A stretch of DNA of 64,000 bases from an uncultured Saprospiraceae bacterium. Lineage in GTDB: Bacteria > Bacteroidota > Bacteroidia > Chitinophagales > Saprospiraceae. The notes under the pieces were generated by a model. It saw only the letters and a list, made by a program, of their open reading frames with translations. It made no database searches and had not been told where the DNA came from. This document shows positions 6,427 to 15,318 of the stretch, piece by piece. Made by a program: the position numbers and the translations under genes. The stretch's first letter is position 1. Each line of letters starts with the position of its first letter. The DNA is taken from NCBI GenBank assembly GCA_937926205.1, contig CALEYL010000062.1, positions 1 to 64,000 of the forward strand, read 5' to 3'.

Positions 6427-9093
6427 ATGTCCCAAAAAAAACAATCTTTCCAGGATCGTCTTAACCAACGCAGAAATACCTCTTTCGTTGGCAGAGAACA
6501 GGAAATCGAATTATTCCGTCAGAACCTCACCCGCACGCCTGATGACGAACAATACTACTTTCTTTTTAACCTGCACGGACAGGGCGGTGTGGGAAAAACC
6601 ACACTGGTACAAAAATTCCAGGGTATGGCGAAGGAACAAAATTTCCTTAGTGTCTATACCAACGAGACCATCAAGGACACCCTGGAATTTATGGAGGAAG
6701 TAGCCAAGCAAATGCGCGATCAGGACGCTCCGCTGAAAACTTTTGAAGAACGCTACCAAAAATACCAGGAAGAAAAGGAAAAATTAGAAAAATCGCCTGA
6801 TGCACCCAAGGGAGGCTTTTTTTCGCTCATTGCCCGCACCAGCGCCAAAGTAGGCATGCATTACGCCAAAAAAGCTTTGGGAGAAGAAGCCCTTGCAGAA
6901 ATGGTGGACAGCGATGCCGTTTCGTCCCACGCTTCAGAATGGATAGATTACATATACAAACGCGTTACCAATAAAGACGAGCGGCAACTGATTTTAGAGC
7001 CGGTAGAAGCATTGACGCCACTGTTGTTCAAAGACCTGAACAAGCACTGCGAAACCCGAAAAATTTGCTGGTTCATAGACACCTATGAAGAAACTTCCCG
7101 ATTTTTAGACGAATGGCTGCGTTTTCTGCTGGAGGGCCGGTTTGGCGAAACGCCTGAAAATCTGTTGTTTGTTATTGCCGGACGGGATGAACTTGACCCG
7201 AATGTCTGGTCGTCTTTTAATCCAGTGATTCGTAGGTTTTCTATTGAGCCGTTCACCCGGGAAGAAGCATGCCGATTCCTGACCGACCACCAAATTACAA
7301 ACCCGCAGGTTATAGAAGACCTGTTGGAAATTTCTATGCGCCTGCCTGTTTTGCTAACCATGCTGGCGGACATGGTGCCTAACAGCTCTGACGTTCCCGC
7401 CGACATCAGTGGGACAGCGGTCAAGCGTTTTTTAAAGTGGATCGAAGATCCTGTTCAGCAAAGGATTGCATTGCACGCAGCCTTACCCCGGCAATTGAAC
7501 CAGGATATTCTGGCAGTCCTGTTGGAGGAGGGAGAAGACCCTGCATATTATTTCAATTGGCTAAAAGATCGGCCTTTTGTGCACAAGCGAGGGCAATACT
7601 GGGCTTATCACAATGTTGTGCGGGAGCTGATGGCACAGTATCAGTTTGAGTTGTCACAGCAATCCTGGTCTGGATTGCAAACCAGGTTGGCAAAACATTA
7701 CGAACAACAAGCAGCATCTTTAGGGATTAAAGACCTTGAAAACCAATGGAAAGATGACACCTGGGAAACCCTGATGATGGAAGCGCACTTTCATTGGCTG
7801 TGCGCCGATTTAAAAAAAGCCATTCCGGCTGCTGTTCAGGCTTGCGTACAAGTCATGCGAATAAATGAATTCCATGATGCCTTACCCTGGGCACTGACCA
7901 TCCACCAAGCGGGTAAATATTGGGAGGATACTTACTGGGGAAAATATTTACAAGAGGGCATCAATGGTTTGATTGCAGAAAAATGGAAAATAGCTATACC
8001 GGTTTTTTCTAAAATAAATCAGGCTCAATGGCTTCAAAGCGACGATGCAGCCTTTTGTCATTTCGTAGAAGGATGGCTTGCTTCAGAACTAAAAAATTCC
8101 CTGGAAGCCATCGAATGCTATCTGAAAGCCATTGAATTCAAGCCTGATAAGCACGAAGCTTGGAACAACATGGGCAACGCATACTCCTCCCTTGGTCAAA
8201 AGGAAAAAGCCATCGAATGCTATCTGAAAGCCATTGAATTCAAACCTGATAAGTATAAAGCCTGGTACAACATGGGCTACGAATACGCCTCCCTTGATCA
8301 AAAGGAAAAAGCCATCGAATGTTATCTGAAAGCCATTGAATTCAAACCCGATGACGATGCGGCCTGGTACAATATGGGCAACGCATATTCCTCCCTTGAT
8401 CAAAAGGAAAAAGCCATCGAATGTTATCTGAAAGCCGTTGAATTCAAACCTGATAAGCATGAAGCATGGTACAACATGGGCAACGCATACTCCTCCCTTG
8501 GTCAAAAGGAAAAAGCCATCGAATGCTATCTGAAAGCCATTGAATTCAAACCTGATAAGTATAAAGCCTGGTACAACATGGGCTACGAATACGCCTCCCT
8601 TGATCAAAAGGAAAAAGCCATCGAATGCTATCTGAAAGCCATTGAATTCAAACCCGATCATAATAAAGCTTGGTTTGATCTTGGCTATAGCTATTTCCAA
8701 ATATCCAAAATGGATGAATCAATACACGCCTTTGAGCAAGCTAGCTTTTACTCCCGCATAGACTTTTTTACACCACGTGTCAATATTGCATTCCTCAAAT
8801 TAAGACAAGGAAAAGTTGAAGAATCAAAAATGCTTTCTCAAGCAATCTGGGAAGAATCTTTGAATAAAGAACCATTTGCAGCAAAGAATTTAGGACATTA
8901 TTACATTTTTCAAAACGAACACAGAAAAGCATTGGAATGGTATCAACTTAGCTTACCTCTTTGGGAAAACCCAGAAGAATTTTTTAATCACCTAGACACT
9001 GATTTTGACAACCTCCAAATGTCCTCACACCATCTTCCCCGCGAAACCTACGATGCCATCCTCGCCAAACTCAAAAACGCCCAAAATCCATAG
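6427..9093 (+). CDS. STAND-type NTPase with C-terminal TPR repeats
   Basis: An 888-residue cytoplasmic protein. After a short leader (FVGREQE at about 19-25, the usual entry into such NTPase domains) comes a Walker A loop GQGGVGKTT (51-59) and a Walker B-like segment ICWFIDTYEE, then a winged-helix-like helical region. From residue 561 there are six nearly identical 34-residue TPR units and a degenerate seventh. STAND proteins of this build act as ATP-driven switches with the TPR part as sensor. Here no effector domain precedes the NTPase. The frame is open from 6181, but the ATG at 6427 gives the expected N-terminus. It stands alone. A role in signalling or phage defence is possible but not shown. 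Confidence 0.85.
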   Translation: MSQKKQSFQDRLNQRRNTSFVGREQEIELFRQNLTRTPDDEQYYFLFNLHGQGGVGKTTLVQKFQGMAKEQNFLSVYTNETIKDTLEFMEEVAKQMRDQDAPLKTFEERYQKYQEEKEKLEKSPDAPKGGFFSLIARTSAKVGMHYAKKALGEEALAEMVDSDAVSSHASEWIDYIYKRVTNKDERQLILEPVEALTPLLFKDLNKHCETRKICWFIDTYEETSRFLDEWLRFLLEGRFGETPENLLFVIAGRDELDPNVWSSFNPVIRRFSIEPFTREEACRFLTDHQITNPQVIEDLLEISMRLPVLLTMLADMVPNSSDVPADISGTAVKRFLKWIEDPVQQRIALHAALPRQLNQDILAVLLEEGEDPAYYFNWLKDRPFVHKRGQYWAYHNVVRELMAQYQFELSQQSWSGLQTRLAKHYEQQAASLGIKDLENQWKDDTWETLMMEAHFHWLCADLKKAIPAAVQACVQVMRINEFHDALPWALTIHQAGKYWEDTYWGKYLQEGINGLIAEKWKIAIPVFSKINQAQWLQSDDAAFCHFVEGWLASELKNSLEAIECYLKAIEFKPDKHEAWNNMGNAYSSLGQKEKAIECYLKAIEFKPDKYKAWYNMGYEYASLDQKEKAIECYLKAIEFKPDDDAAWYNMGNAYSSLDQKEKAIECYLKAVEFKPDKHEAWYNMGNAYSSLGQKEKAIECYLKAIEFKPDKYKAWYNMGYEYASLDQKEKAIECYLKAIEFKPDHNKAWFDLGYSYFQISKMDESIHAFEQASFYSRIDFFTPRVNIAFLKLRQGKVEESKMLSQAIWEESLNKEPFAAKNLGHYYIFQNEHRKALEWYQLSLPLWENPEEFFNHLDTDFDNLQMSSHHLPRETYDAILAKLKNAQNP
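8107..8718 (+). repeat. Six tandem 102-bp TPR-coding repeats with higher-order duplication
   Basis: Units start at 8107, 8209, 8311, 8413, 8515 and 8617, each with GCCATCGAATG(C/T)TATCTGAAAGCC. Units 4 and 5 copy units 1 and 2 almost base for base (KHEAW...SLGQ, then KYKAW...SLDQ), so a 306-bp three-unit block appears to have been duplicated recently. Confidence 0.9.
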
Positions 9094-9182
9094 AGACTTT
9101 GGCTGAAAGAGGATTATTCGGCTCTTTATCTGAGATGCCAGTGTGGGGAAAGCGATGGGCATCCGTGTCTTCGATAAAGGCA

Positions 9183-9202
9183 ACACCTTTTTGGAAAGGT
9201 GT
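9183..9202. other. Perfect 8-bp hairpin between the STAND and WG genes
   Basis: ACACCTTT and AAAGGTGT flank a 4-base loop. It lies 90 bases after the STAND stop and 56 before the WG-protein ATG; there is no T-run. It may be a weak terminator or a 5'-UTR element. Confidence 0.4.
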
Positions 9203-9257
9203 CACCTTCGGCAGACCCTGAGCCTCTTCAAAATTCAAACATCAAAAACCTTACGCC

Positions 9258-10289
9258 ATGCGGCCCAATCCCTTTTTATCCCTCGCTTTAGCAGCCTTAC
9301 TGATACCCGCCGCGCAGGCGCAGGCCCAACAGCCGCAGCTTTACCAGAGAGACAGCATTGTCATCGTCACAAAAGACGCCAAAAAGATATACGGATTGCG
9401 GCGCACCGACGGCAGGATCGAGCTGCACGAAGAATTCGCCGGTATTTTCCCCTTGTATTGCCCCGGAACATCCCGGTACAGGGTTCGCCTGCCCGAGGGA
9501 GGAATGCTCATCACCGACAGTTTGTTCAACAAACTTTCCGGGCGGGTTTTTGAGAACATCAACGCCGATGGCTGCCGCGCTGATTTCATCCAGTATCAGG
9601 TTAATGGCCTGTGGGGCATTATGGACAGCAATCTGAACGAGCTTACGCCTCCTGTTTTTGAAAAAATGGAAACGCTTTGGCGGGCAGATACGCTCATTGC
9701 CATAAAAGACGGCATTTACGGCATGATCGACCGGAAAGGGCGGGTCATTTTCCCTTTTGAGTACGATCAAATCCACGGAAGCAGACATGTTGGAGGGGCA
9801 ATCATTTTTAAGAAAGACGGTCTCCTGGGTGTCATAGATTTGAAGGGAGACACCATTTTGCCTTTTGAATACACCAAAATTTCGGATGAGCCCGGGCAGT
9901 ATTTTGTCACGGACAGGTACGGCAAAAAAGGGATCTATGATTTTTCCGGCGCAGCCATTCTTCCTGTTGAGTACGATGAAATGGAAGACCTGACCTATAC
10001 CGGTCAGTTGGTGATTTTAAGAAAAAAGGGGAAATATGGCCTTTATAAGGGCTTGAAGGTAGTTGTTCCGACCATATACGACGACCTGAAGCGACAATAC
10101 TTAGAAGAGGTAGGATCTATGTTTTTGGTTACCAAAGGAAAAAGAAAAGGCTGGCTGAATTCGGAAGGCGCCCTGCTCAACGAAACCCTTTACGAGAATG
10201 CAGAATTGTTTATTGAAGGTTACTCCCGGGTAAAAAAGAAAAAAAGGTGGCTGGAAATTGATCCGTATGGGGCCCTGAGAAACCAGTAA
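9258..10289 (+). CDS. WG-repeat (KWG) secreted protein
   Basis: A 343-residue protein with a signal peptide (1-24, Ala-rich, ending AQAQ) and about six WG/KWG-type beta repeats, seen as G-x-x-G-(V/I/M)-(I/M)-D-x-x-G-x-x-(I/V)-(I/L/F)-P-x-x-(Y/F) cycles such as YGMIDRKGRVIFPFEYD and GVIDLKGDTILPFEY. These repeats form small beta-propeller or hairpin arrays in many Bacteroidota; their role is unknown. It is probably periplasmic or anchored at the outer membrane. The sequence ends without a sorting domain. It follows the STAND gene by 164 bases with a hairpin between, so it is probably transcribed separately. Confidence 0.82.
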   Translation: MRPNPFLSLALAALLIPAAQAQAQQPQLYQRDSIVIVTKDAKKIYGLRRTDGRIELHEEFAGIFPLYCPGTSRYRVRLPEGGMLITDSLFNKLSGRVFENINADGCRADFIQYQVNGLWGIMDSNLNELTPPVFEKMETLWRADTLIAIKDGIYGMIDRKGRVIFPFEYDQIHGSRHVGGAIIFKKDGLLGVIDLKGDTILPFEYTKISDEPGQYFVTDRYGKKGIYDFSGAAILPVEYDEMEDLTYTGQLVILRKKGKYGLYKGLKVVVPTIYDDLKRQYLEEVGSMFLVTKGKRKGWLNSEGALLNETLYENAELFIEGYSRVKKKKRWLEIDPYGALRNQ

Positions 10290-10614
10290 TTTAATTAACT
10301 AAAAGTCAAATTAAGAGCACCAATGCCTTTGTCACATTATTTGGATTTTGTTATATTGCACCAATTACGTATTGTATAAAATTATAAAACCCAATTATTA
10401 TTTCAAGATAACAAAAAATAAAACAATAAAACAAACTATAAAACCGAATTAAGGGCAAAAACTTGCCATAAAGTTCTTATTGAAAATTAGTTCAGTCACC
10501 ATTCCTTCAATGATTTTGTGCAGAACAAATCATGACAAGGATCAATTTTTCGAGCAACGCAAGTCAATGGCGTCCCGTTTCTCCCCGCCTACCTTTGTTA
10601 AAAATTTAATCGTC
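10290..10614. other. AT-rich intergenic region
   Basis: No gene was seen. Poly-A-rich sequence fills 10375-10450. The frame of the YceI gene is open back to 10480, but that part has no coding character and lies upstream of a better start and a -7 element at 10590. Confidence 0.5.
10590..10597 (+). promoter_or_regulatory. -7 element TACCTTTG for the yceI-porin cluster
   Basis: TACCTTTG matches the Bacteroidota TAnnTTTG consensus exactly and lies 18 bases before the ATG at 10615, giving a very short leader. It argues for the 10615 start over 10480. Confidence 0.55.
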
Positions 10615-11184
10615 ATGAAAGGTAATCTGATTTTGATCTTCTCCTTAGCAATAGGCCAAATGTTGGGCCAGAGCGCTTATTCGGTGAGTACTTTTAAGAT
10701 GTCCATCAAAGGTACTTCCAACCTGCACGACTGGGAATCCGCCGTAAAAGAAATGCGGATCAAGAGTGACTTCAGTATGCAGGATGACAAACCGACGGCT
10801 GTCAATTCGCTGAGCGTAGAAATTCCGGTAAAAACCATCAAGAGCACGAAAGGCTCTATTATGGACAACAAAACCTACGATGCACTCAAAGCTGATGCCC
10901 ATCCAAACATCACCTTCAAATTAGAAGGCGTTGCACCGATTAAGCAGCAGTCTGACGGTTACAGCTTAACAGCAAGCGGCAACCTGATGATCGCCGGGGG
11001 TACCAAAAAAATTGATCTGGCGGTGAAAGGCAAAAGCAACAGCGATGGCAGCATCACCTTCAGCGGAGCCAAAAAACTCAAGATGACTGATTTCGGCATG
11101 AAGCCGCCTACTGCCCTCATGGGTACCATGAAAGTGGGCGACGAAGTAGAAATCGTCTTCACTGTGACCTTGAAGAAAAATTGA
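10615..11184 (+). CDS. YceI-like domain protein, exported
   Basis: A 189-residue protein with a signal peptide (about 1-18, ending MLGQS) and a YceI-like lipocalin-type beta-barrel. Recognisable family features are the early KGTSNLHDWE motif, ALKADAHPNITFK in the middle and DFGMKPPTALMGTMKVGDEV near the end. YceI proteins bind long isoprenoid or amide lipids in the periplasm. It is followed after 54 bases by an outer-membrane porin gene and, beyond that, by a second YceI-type gene, so the group may handle a lipid-like substrate. The start at 10615 is preferred because it opens the signal peptide. Confidence 0.88.
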   Translation: MKGNLILIFSLAIGQMLGQSAYSVSTFKMSIKGTSNLHDWESAVKEMRIKSDFSMQDDKPTAVNSLSVEIPVKTIKSTKGSIMDNKTYDALKADAHPNITFKLEGVAPIKQQSDGYSLTASGNLMIAGGTKKIDLAVKGKSNSDGSITFSGAKKLKMTDFGMKPPTALMGTMKVGDEVEIVFTVTLKKN

Positions 11185-11238
11185 TTTTCCAATAAACGAA
11201 CCACATTCACTCACTTTCCTTATTAAAATCATTTCAAC

Positions 11239-12600
11239 ATGAAAAATCGTAATATAACAGCAGTAATTGCTATGATCTCCCTCTTCAGCGTTTCTTTGCT
11301 AAACGCTCAACAACCGGACATTCAGTATTTCCGGCCATGGGACAAAGAAGGCATCAACGTATTCGAGCCATCAAAATCAATGGATCAACCTGAATTCACA
11401 GGCATTAAAGTTCGGATCGGCGGCGCCTTTACACAAGATTTCCAGTCTTTGACGCACTCCAATACACCGGATACCACGACTCAGTACCTGTACGGCGTCA
11501 TTACGAACCCGAGCGACCCTAAATTCAGCACCAGCGAAGCCAAACTTACCGGTTTCAACCTGGCGATGGCAAACCTGAACTTTGACATTCAGATTGCAGA
11601 TGGGATTCGTGTAGCACTTGAAAACTACATGTCTTCCCGCCACCACTCTGAATTCTGGGTAAAAGGCGGTTACATTCAGATTGACAAACTGCCGATGTTC
11701 AACAACCCGGAATGGTTTACCAAATACGTGCGGGTGAAAATCGGTCACTTCCAGCCCAACTTTGGCGACATGCAATTCCGCCGCACAGATGGTGGTAACG
11801 CAATGTTCAACCCATTCGTTGAGAACCTGATCTTCGATGCTTTTACGACAGAAATTGGTGGTGAAGCTTATGTTTTCCCTGCTGACGGATTCATGGCAAT
11901 GGTAGGTATGTCCAGCGGTTTCATCAATGGCAACATCAACAACTACCCGGAATTGCCGGAAGGCACTAACAAAGAACAAACGAAGAAAAGTCCTTCTGTT
12001 TATTTTAAAGTCGCTTACGACAAGCAGTTTTCAGATGACTTCCGCTTCCGCCTTTCCGCTTCCATGTACAACAACTCGAGCTCTCAGCGCAATACGCTGT
12101 ATGCCGGCGACCGCACAGGATCTCACTACTTCATGGTCATGGAGCCTACGAATGGCACTTATTCTGCCAACTTCAGCTCTGGTCGTTTCACAAGCCCGAT
12201 GGGTGTGAGCAACCGCATCAATGCGATCATGATCAACCCATTCATTAAGTTCAAAGGCCTGGAAGTTTTTGGTTCTTACGAAATCATCAAAGGCGGCACA
12301 TACAAGGAAACAGAAGACCGCGAATTCAACCAGTTGGCAGTAGAAGGATTATACCGCTTCCTGCCGAACGAACAAATGTTCATCGGCGCCCGCTACATCA
12401 AAGCAACGGGTACTCCGAGCGGCTTTACCAACGAAATCTCCATGGATCGCACGGCCATCTCAGCCGGCTGGTTCCCAACTAAGAACATGCTTTTGAAAGG
12501 AGAATATGTGGTTCAAAACTATGTCGACTTCCCAACCAGCAGCTTACTGCACGAAGGCAAATTCAACGGCTTTATGGTTCAGGCGGTTATTGGTTTCTAA
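11239..12600 (+). CDS. Outer-membrane porin-like beta-barrel protein
   Basis: A 453-residue protein with a signal peptide (1-24, ending LLNAQ) followed by many alternating amphipathic strands and a C-terminal strand ending in aromatic phenylalanine (GFMVQAVIGF), as in outer-membrane barrels. Segments such as FWVKGGYIQIDKLP and VRVKIGHFQPNFGDMQFRRTDGG resemble the phosphate/anion-selective porin (OprO/P-like) superfamily of Bacteroidota, but the substrate cannot be read from sequence. It lies between two YceI genes; a good terminator follows at 12659-12701. Confidence 0.8.
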   Translation: MKNRNITAVIAMISLFSVSLLNAQQPDIQYFRPWDKEGINVFEPSKSMDQPEFTGIKVRIGGAFTQDFQSLTHSNTPDTTTQYLYGVITNPSDPKFSTSEAKLTGFNLAMANLNFDIQIADGIRVALENYMSSRHHSEFWVKGGYIQIDKLPMFNNPEWFTKYVRVKIGHFQPNFGDMQFRRTDGGNAMFNPFVENLIFDAFTTEIGGEAYVFPADGFMAMVGMSSGFINGNINNYPELPEGTNKEQTKKSPSVYFKVAYDKQFSDDFRFRLSASMYNNSSSQRNTLYAGDRTGSHYFMVMEPTNGTYSANFSSGRFTSPMGVSNRINAIMINPFIKFKGLEVFGSYEIIKGGTYKETEDREFNQLAVEGLYRFLPNEQMFIGARYIKATGTPSGFTNEISMDRTAISAGWFPTKNMLLKGEYVVQNYVDFPTSSLLHEGKFNGFMVQAVIGF

Positions 12601-12658
12601 GTCTGACAAAGAGAGATTACCAGTTCATGTTTTTGATTACTAGTTACTAACCAGGTAT

Positions 12659-12701
12659 GGCCCCATGGCGCTCTTTAACCGGAGGCCATGGGGTCTTTTT
12701 T
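12659..12701 (+). terminator. Rho-independent terminator after the porin gene
   Basis: CCCCATGGC (12661-12669) pairs with GCCATGGGG (12685-12693) and is followed by TCTTTTTT. It closes the yceI-porin unit, so the second yceI gene has its own transcript. Confidence 0.85.
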
Positions 12702-12726
12702 CACCATACTTCAACTTTTGTAACTC

Positions 12727-13368
12727 ATGCAAATCCTTCCGCTTCAGCACCTGCCGTTTAGCTTTTTTTGGGTCGGGATGATGGTCATAACCTGCGGCTG
12801 GGTCATTCAAACCGATACAGCAGCGAAAAAGCAGTTCGTCATTGAGGAAAACAGCCGTTTATACCTGAAGGGCACCTCCAATGTCAACAAGTTTACCTGC
12901 GACTGCGAGGACCGTTATGCGGCGCAAACGTTTGAAGTAGAAGGCGCCGGGGCGCAGGTACGTTTCAAAAATACGAGTCTGGAAATCGCCACAAAAAAAT
13001 TCAATTGCCACAACGGCAAGATGGACCACGACATGCAGAAAGCCCTTAAGGCAAAAACATATCCGCACATCCGGATTGAATTGCTGGAAGCAAAGCAAGA
13101 TGCGCAGCAGCTTAAAGCCGGCAGTCGCGGCTGGTTCGAAGTGCAAGCCAAAGCCAAACTTACAATTTGCGGGGTTACCCGTGTTCAACAAGTTACGGCA
13201 AAAGCGCAACTGCTTTCAGAAGGTCGTTTTCGGCTCTGCGGCTACCAATCCATTTTGATGACCGATTTTGGAATCGAGCCACCTCAGGCCCTCTTCGGGA
13301 TGATCCAGGTGAACAATCAGATTGACTTCCATTTTGATTTGTTCGTCAGCATCAGCGAGGTACAGTAA
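12727..13368 (+). CDS. Second YceI-like domain protein
   Basis: A 213-residue protein with an N-terminal hydrophobic segment (about 10-28) that could be a signal peptide or anchor, then a YceI-like barrel: LYLKGTSNVNKFTC replaces the usual GTSNLHDW, and MTDFGIEPPQALFGMIQVNNQIDF matches the family's last strands. It differs from the first copy in a pair of cysteines (FTCDCED) and a third in KKFNCHNGKMDHDM. It starts 25 bases after a terminator and is followed by a small membrane protein 27 bases downstream, probably co-transcribed. The binding partner is unknown. Confidence 0.82.
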   Translation: MQILPLQHLPFSFFWVGMMVITCGWVIQTDTAAKKQFVIEENSRLYLKGTSNVNKFTCDCEDRYAAQTFEVEGAGAQVRFKNTSLEIATKKFNCHNGKMDHDMQKALKAKTYPHIRIELLEAKQDAQQLKAGSRGWFEVQAKAKLTICGVTRVQQVTAKAQLLSEGRFRLCGYQSILMTDFGIEPPQALFGMIQVNNQIDFHFDLFVSISEVQ

Positions 13369-13395
13369 ACATTCACCAATTAAATTTCTCATACC

Positions 13396-13803
13396 ATGAA
13401 AAAAGTAATCATACCCGGATTGATCGCAGGATTCACCCTGCTCGCCTTCAGCTATATCGCACTTTATCTGCTGGTGCAGTTTATGCCTTCGCTGGCTGAG
13501 CAATACTACAATCCTGCCTTCAGTCTTGAGGGAAACAAAACCATCCTTTACTTCTTACACCCCTTTATTTTGAGTTTTGCCCTGGCATGGTTCTGGGAAC
13601 GCTTCAAAGGCCAGTTTAATGGTTCTTCACTCCTTCGCGGGTTGGAACTGGGGCTCGTTTACGGCATCGTGGCGACCTTACCTTCCATGTGGATTACCTT
13701 CAGCTCACTGGCACTTTCCTTTACGCTGGTAGGTTCCTGGTTTGTATACGGCATCATTCAGGCATCATTGGTAGGGTTGATTTATGCCAAAATGAACCCA
13801 TAA
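13396..13803 (+). CDS. Small integral membrane protein, unknown function
   Basis: A 135-residue protein with about four membrane helices (roughly 5-27, 50-68, 83-104 and 110-131) and a short charged loop WERFKGQFNG. The ATG follows the YceI gene by 27 bases on the same strand, so they probably form a two-gene unit. The reading frame is strongly hydrophobic and starts with a basic MKK. I do not recognise a family; a partner for the YceI protein is an inference from position only. Confidence 0.7.
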   Translation: MKKVIIPGLIAGFTLLAFSYIALYLLVQFMPSLAEQYYNPAFSLEGNKTILYFLHPFILSFALAWFWERFKGQFNGSSLLRGLELGLVYGIVATLPSMWITFSSLALSFTLVGSWFVYGIIQASLVGLIYAKMNP

Positions 13804-13813
13804 TAAAAATCCA

Positions 13814-14860
13814 TCAATAGACCATTGAGTCTGAATACTGCATTTTATAATCGAAGATATAGTACTTATCGCCCTGGATAACCGTGCAAAACAAGGCAGT
13901 AGAATCATAAGTCACCTCAAATGGCTGGTTAATGTCAAAAGACAAATCGTCTACTTCGAACAAATAATCGAAGACCACTTTGTTCTTTTTGTTAATCTGC
14001 CGGATTCGGTACAAACTTTGATCGCTGAGATGCGCCGGTTTTTCCAGATTGAACCAGGCGCCACCCCCAAAACCACCTAACCATTGTGCATCCGGGAATT
14101 CGACTGGCTGGCTTGGCGGGTCGAATTCGCCATTTGGCGATGTGTACTTAATGTTGTGTTCATTGGGGGAATTGGAAAAGAAGTATTTGGCCATCAGCCG
14201 CACCAAAGAGCGTTTTTCAAGGGTGATTTCGCCCTGCCAAATCCGGAACAATTCGGAAGGGGAAGCGCCTAAAATGGCATTGCCGAGGGGGCAGGGCGAC
14301 GGCTCTACCGTATATTTCAGTTTTCTGTAAATGGATTTATCTACGACACTTTTCAGCAAAGCTCTCCTGACAAATCGCGCACAATTGATGTTTTCTTTAC
14401 CAAAAACATTGTAGGACACATTGCCCAAGCTTTCCAGATAGGCCATGTAGGCTTTTGCTTCTTCGTAATTGATTTTCGAACAAAAAGAAGCGTACATCGC
14501 CCCAATGGACTGCACCAGATCCCTCCGGTCATCGAAGTATCGGAGGATTTCTGCTTTGTTGAGCAGGTTGCCCTCGCTGTCGAACTCGGCTTTGAGGTCA
14601 ATCGTTAAATCCGGATCGGTATTGCGGGTTCTCAACCTAGCTTTGCCTTTGGGTGAGGTATACCTGCCCAGATCCGCATATTCAATTTGCCCTGTTTCTT
14701 TGTGAATGAAAGCCATGGCTGCATGTCCGCCCGGAACAAGACCTTGCTTGATCAGTCCAAGTTTTTTACAAACCCAGATGTGCCACCCGCCATCAGGAAA
14801 AGTATAAAAATCAGGGAATGCCATGATTAAGGCATACGCGTTTGCTCTGTCGAGGCTCAT
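13814..14860 (-). CDS. Conserved hypothetical protein, possible cysteine-hydrolase fold
   Basis: A 348-residue soluble protein without a signal peptide. The N-terminal part has GGHAAMAFIHKETGQIEYADLGRY, then TDPDLTI, and a central NCARFVRRALL; a histidine in GHA and a cysteine in NCA would suit an NlpC/P60- or transglutaminase-like fold, though in a permuted order. The C-terminal 80 residues look like a beta-rich add-on (WLGGFGGGAWF onward). I cannot name the family with confidence. It converges with the small membrane gene, their stops being 10 bases apart. Confidence 0.6.
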   Translation of the reverse strand: MSLDRANAYALIMAFPDFYTFPDGGWHIWVCKKLGLIKQGLVPGGHAAMAFIHKETGQIEYADLGRYTSPKGKARLRTRNTDPDLTIDLKAEFDSEGNLLNKAEILRYFDDRRDLVQSIGAMYASFCSKINYEEAKAYMAYLESLGNVSYNVFGKENINCARFVRRALLKSVVDKSIYRKLKYTVEPSPCPLGNAILGASPSELFRIWQGEITLEKRSLVRLMAKYFFSNSPNEHNIKYTSPNGEFDPPSQPVEFPDAQWLGGFGGGAWFNLEKPAHLSDQSLYRIRQINKKNKVVFDYLFEVDDLSFDINQPFEVTYDSTALFCTVIQGDKYYIFDYKMQYSDSMVY

Positions 14861-14880
14861 GTCGTTGTCGTCTATTTTTG

Positions 14881-14888
14881 CAAAAGTG
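14881..14888 (-). promoter_or_regulatory. Possible -7 element for the 13814-14860 gene
   Basis: Minus-strand CACTTTTG, near TAnnTTTG, lies 21 bases upstream of the ATG at 14860. Confidence 0.3.
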
Positions 14889-15115
14889 TAAAGAAAAATA
14901 CTTCTTTTTTGATGTTGTTGCCTTTTCTATAATTTTTTTTCTTCAAAAAGTGTTCCGCCCCTTCCAGCCCAAAACGCCTGTCTAATACTACCCCCGGCAA
15001 ATTCTACTCCTGTCTGCTTCAAAACAACGGATACAACTCTTAATAAAGCTGCATACCAGATTGATCTGAAAAAATACCCGTTCAGTCCTCCATTGTTCCC
15101 GCTCTACAAGCATTA

Positions 15116-15148
15116 TTGGCGCAGCGGGGCCCGACTCCTGTACTTTAG
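15116..15148 (+). promoter_or_regulatory. Possible promoter of the 861-aa T9SS gene
   Basis: TTG at 15116-15118 and TACTTTAG at 15141-15148 with a 22-base gap resemble the Bacteroidota -33/-7 pair. It would leave a 5' leader of about 165 bases. Confidence 0.3.
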
Positions 15149-15318
15149 CCCTGAACAACGCACCACGCGCACTCTATTTTGCAAGAGTCATTCCACAAAA
15201 CATTGTCGCAATAACAGCTGCGCAAGCCTTTCGGTTTGCGGGATCAGAATTTCTTTGCCGGTGTCTTCGCAGGCGCCGGACACCCGATCATTTTTTCATT
15301 CAGTTAAATCATTTAACC

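Larger units (their letters stand above)
14861..15318. other. Divergent promoter region between 14860 and 15319
   Basis: No gene was seen in these 458 bases. The left end serves the minus-strand gene, the right end the T9SS protein at 15319. An ORF at 15093-15401 overlaps the start of the real gene and has no coding character. Confidence 0.5.

Noticed and set aside
8089..8700. 203-codon open frame on the minus strand over the TPR array
   Set aside because: It is the mirror image of six near-identical 102-bp units and repeats with the same period; no start context or family features.
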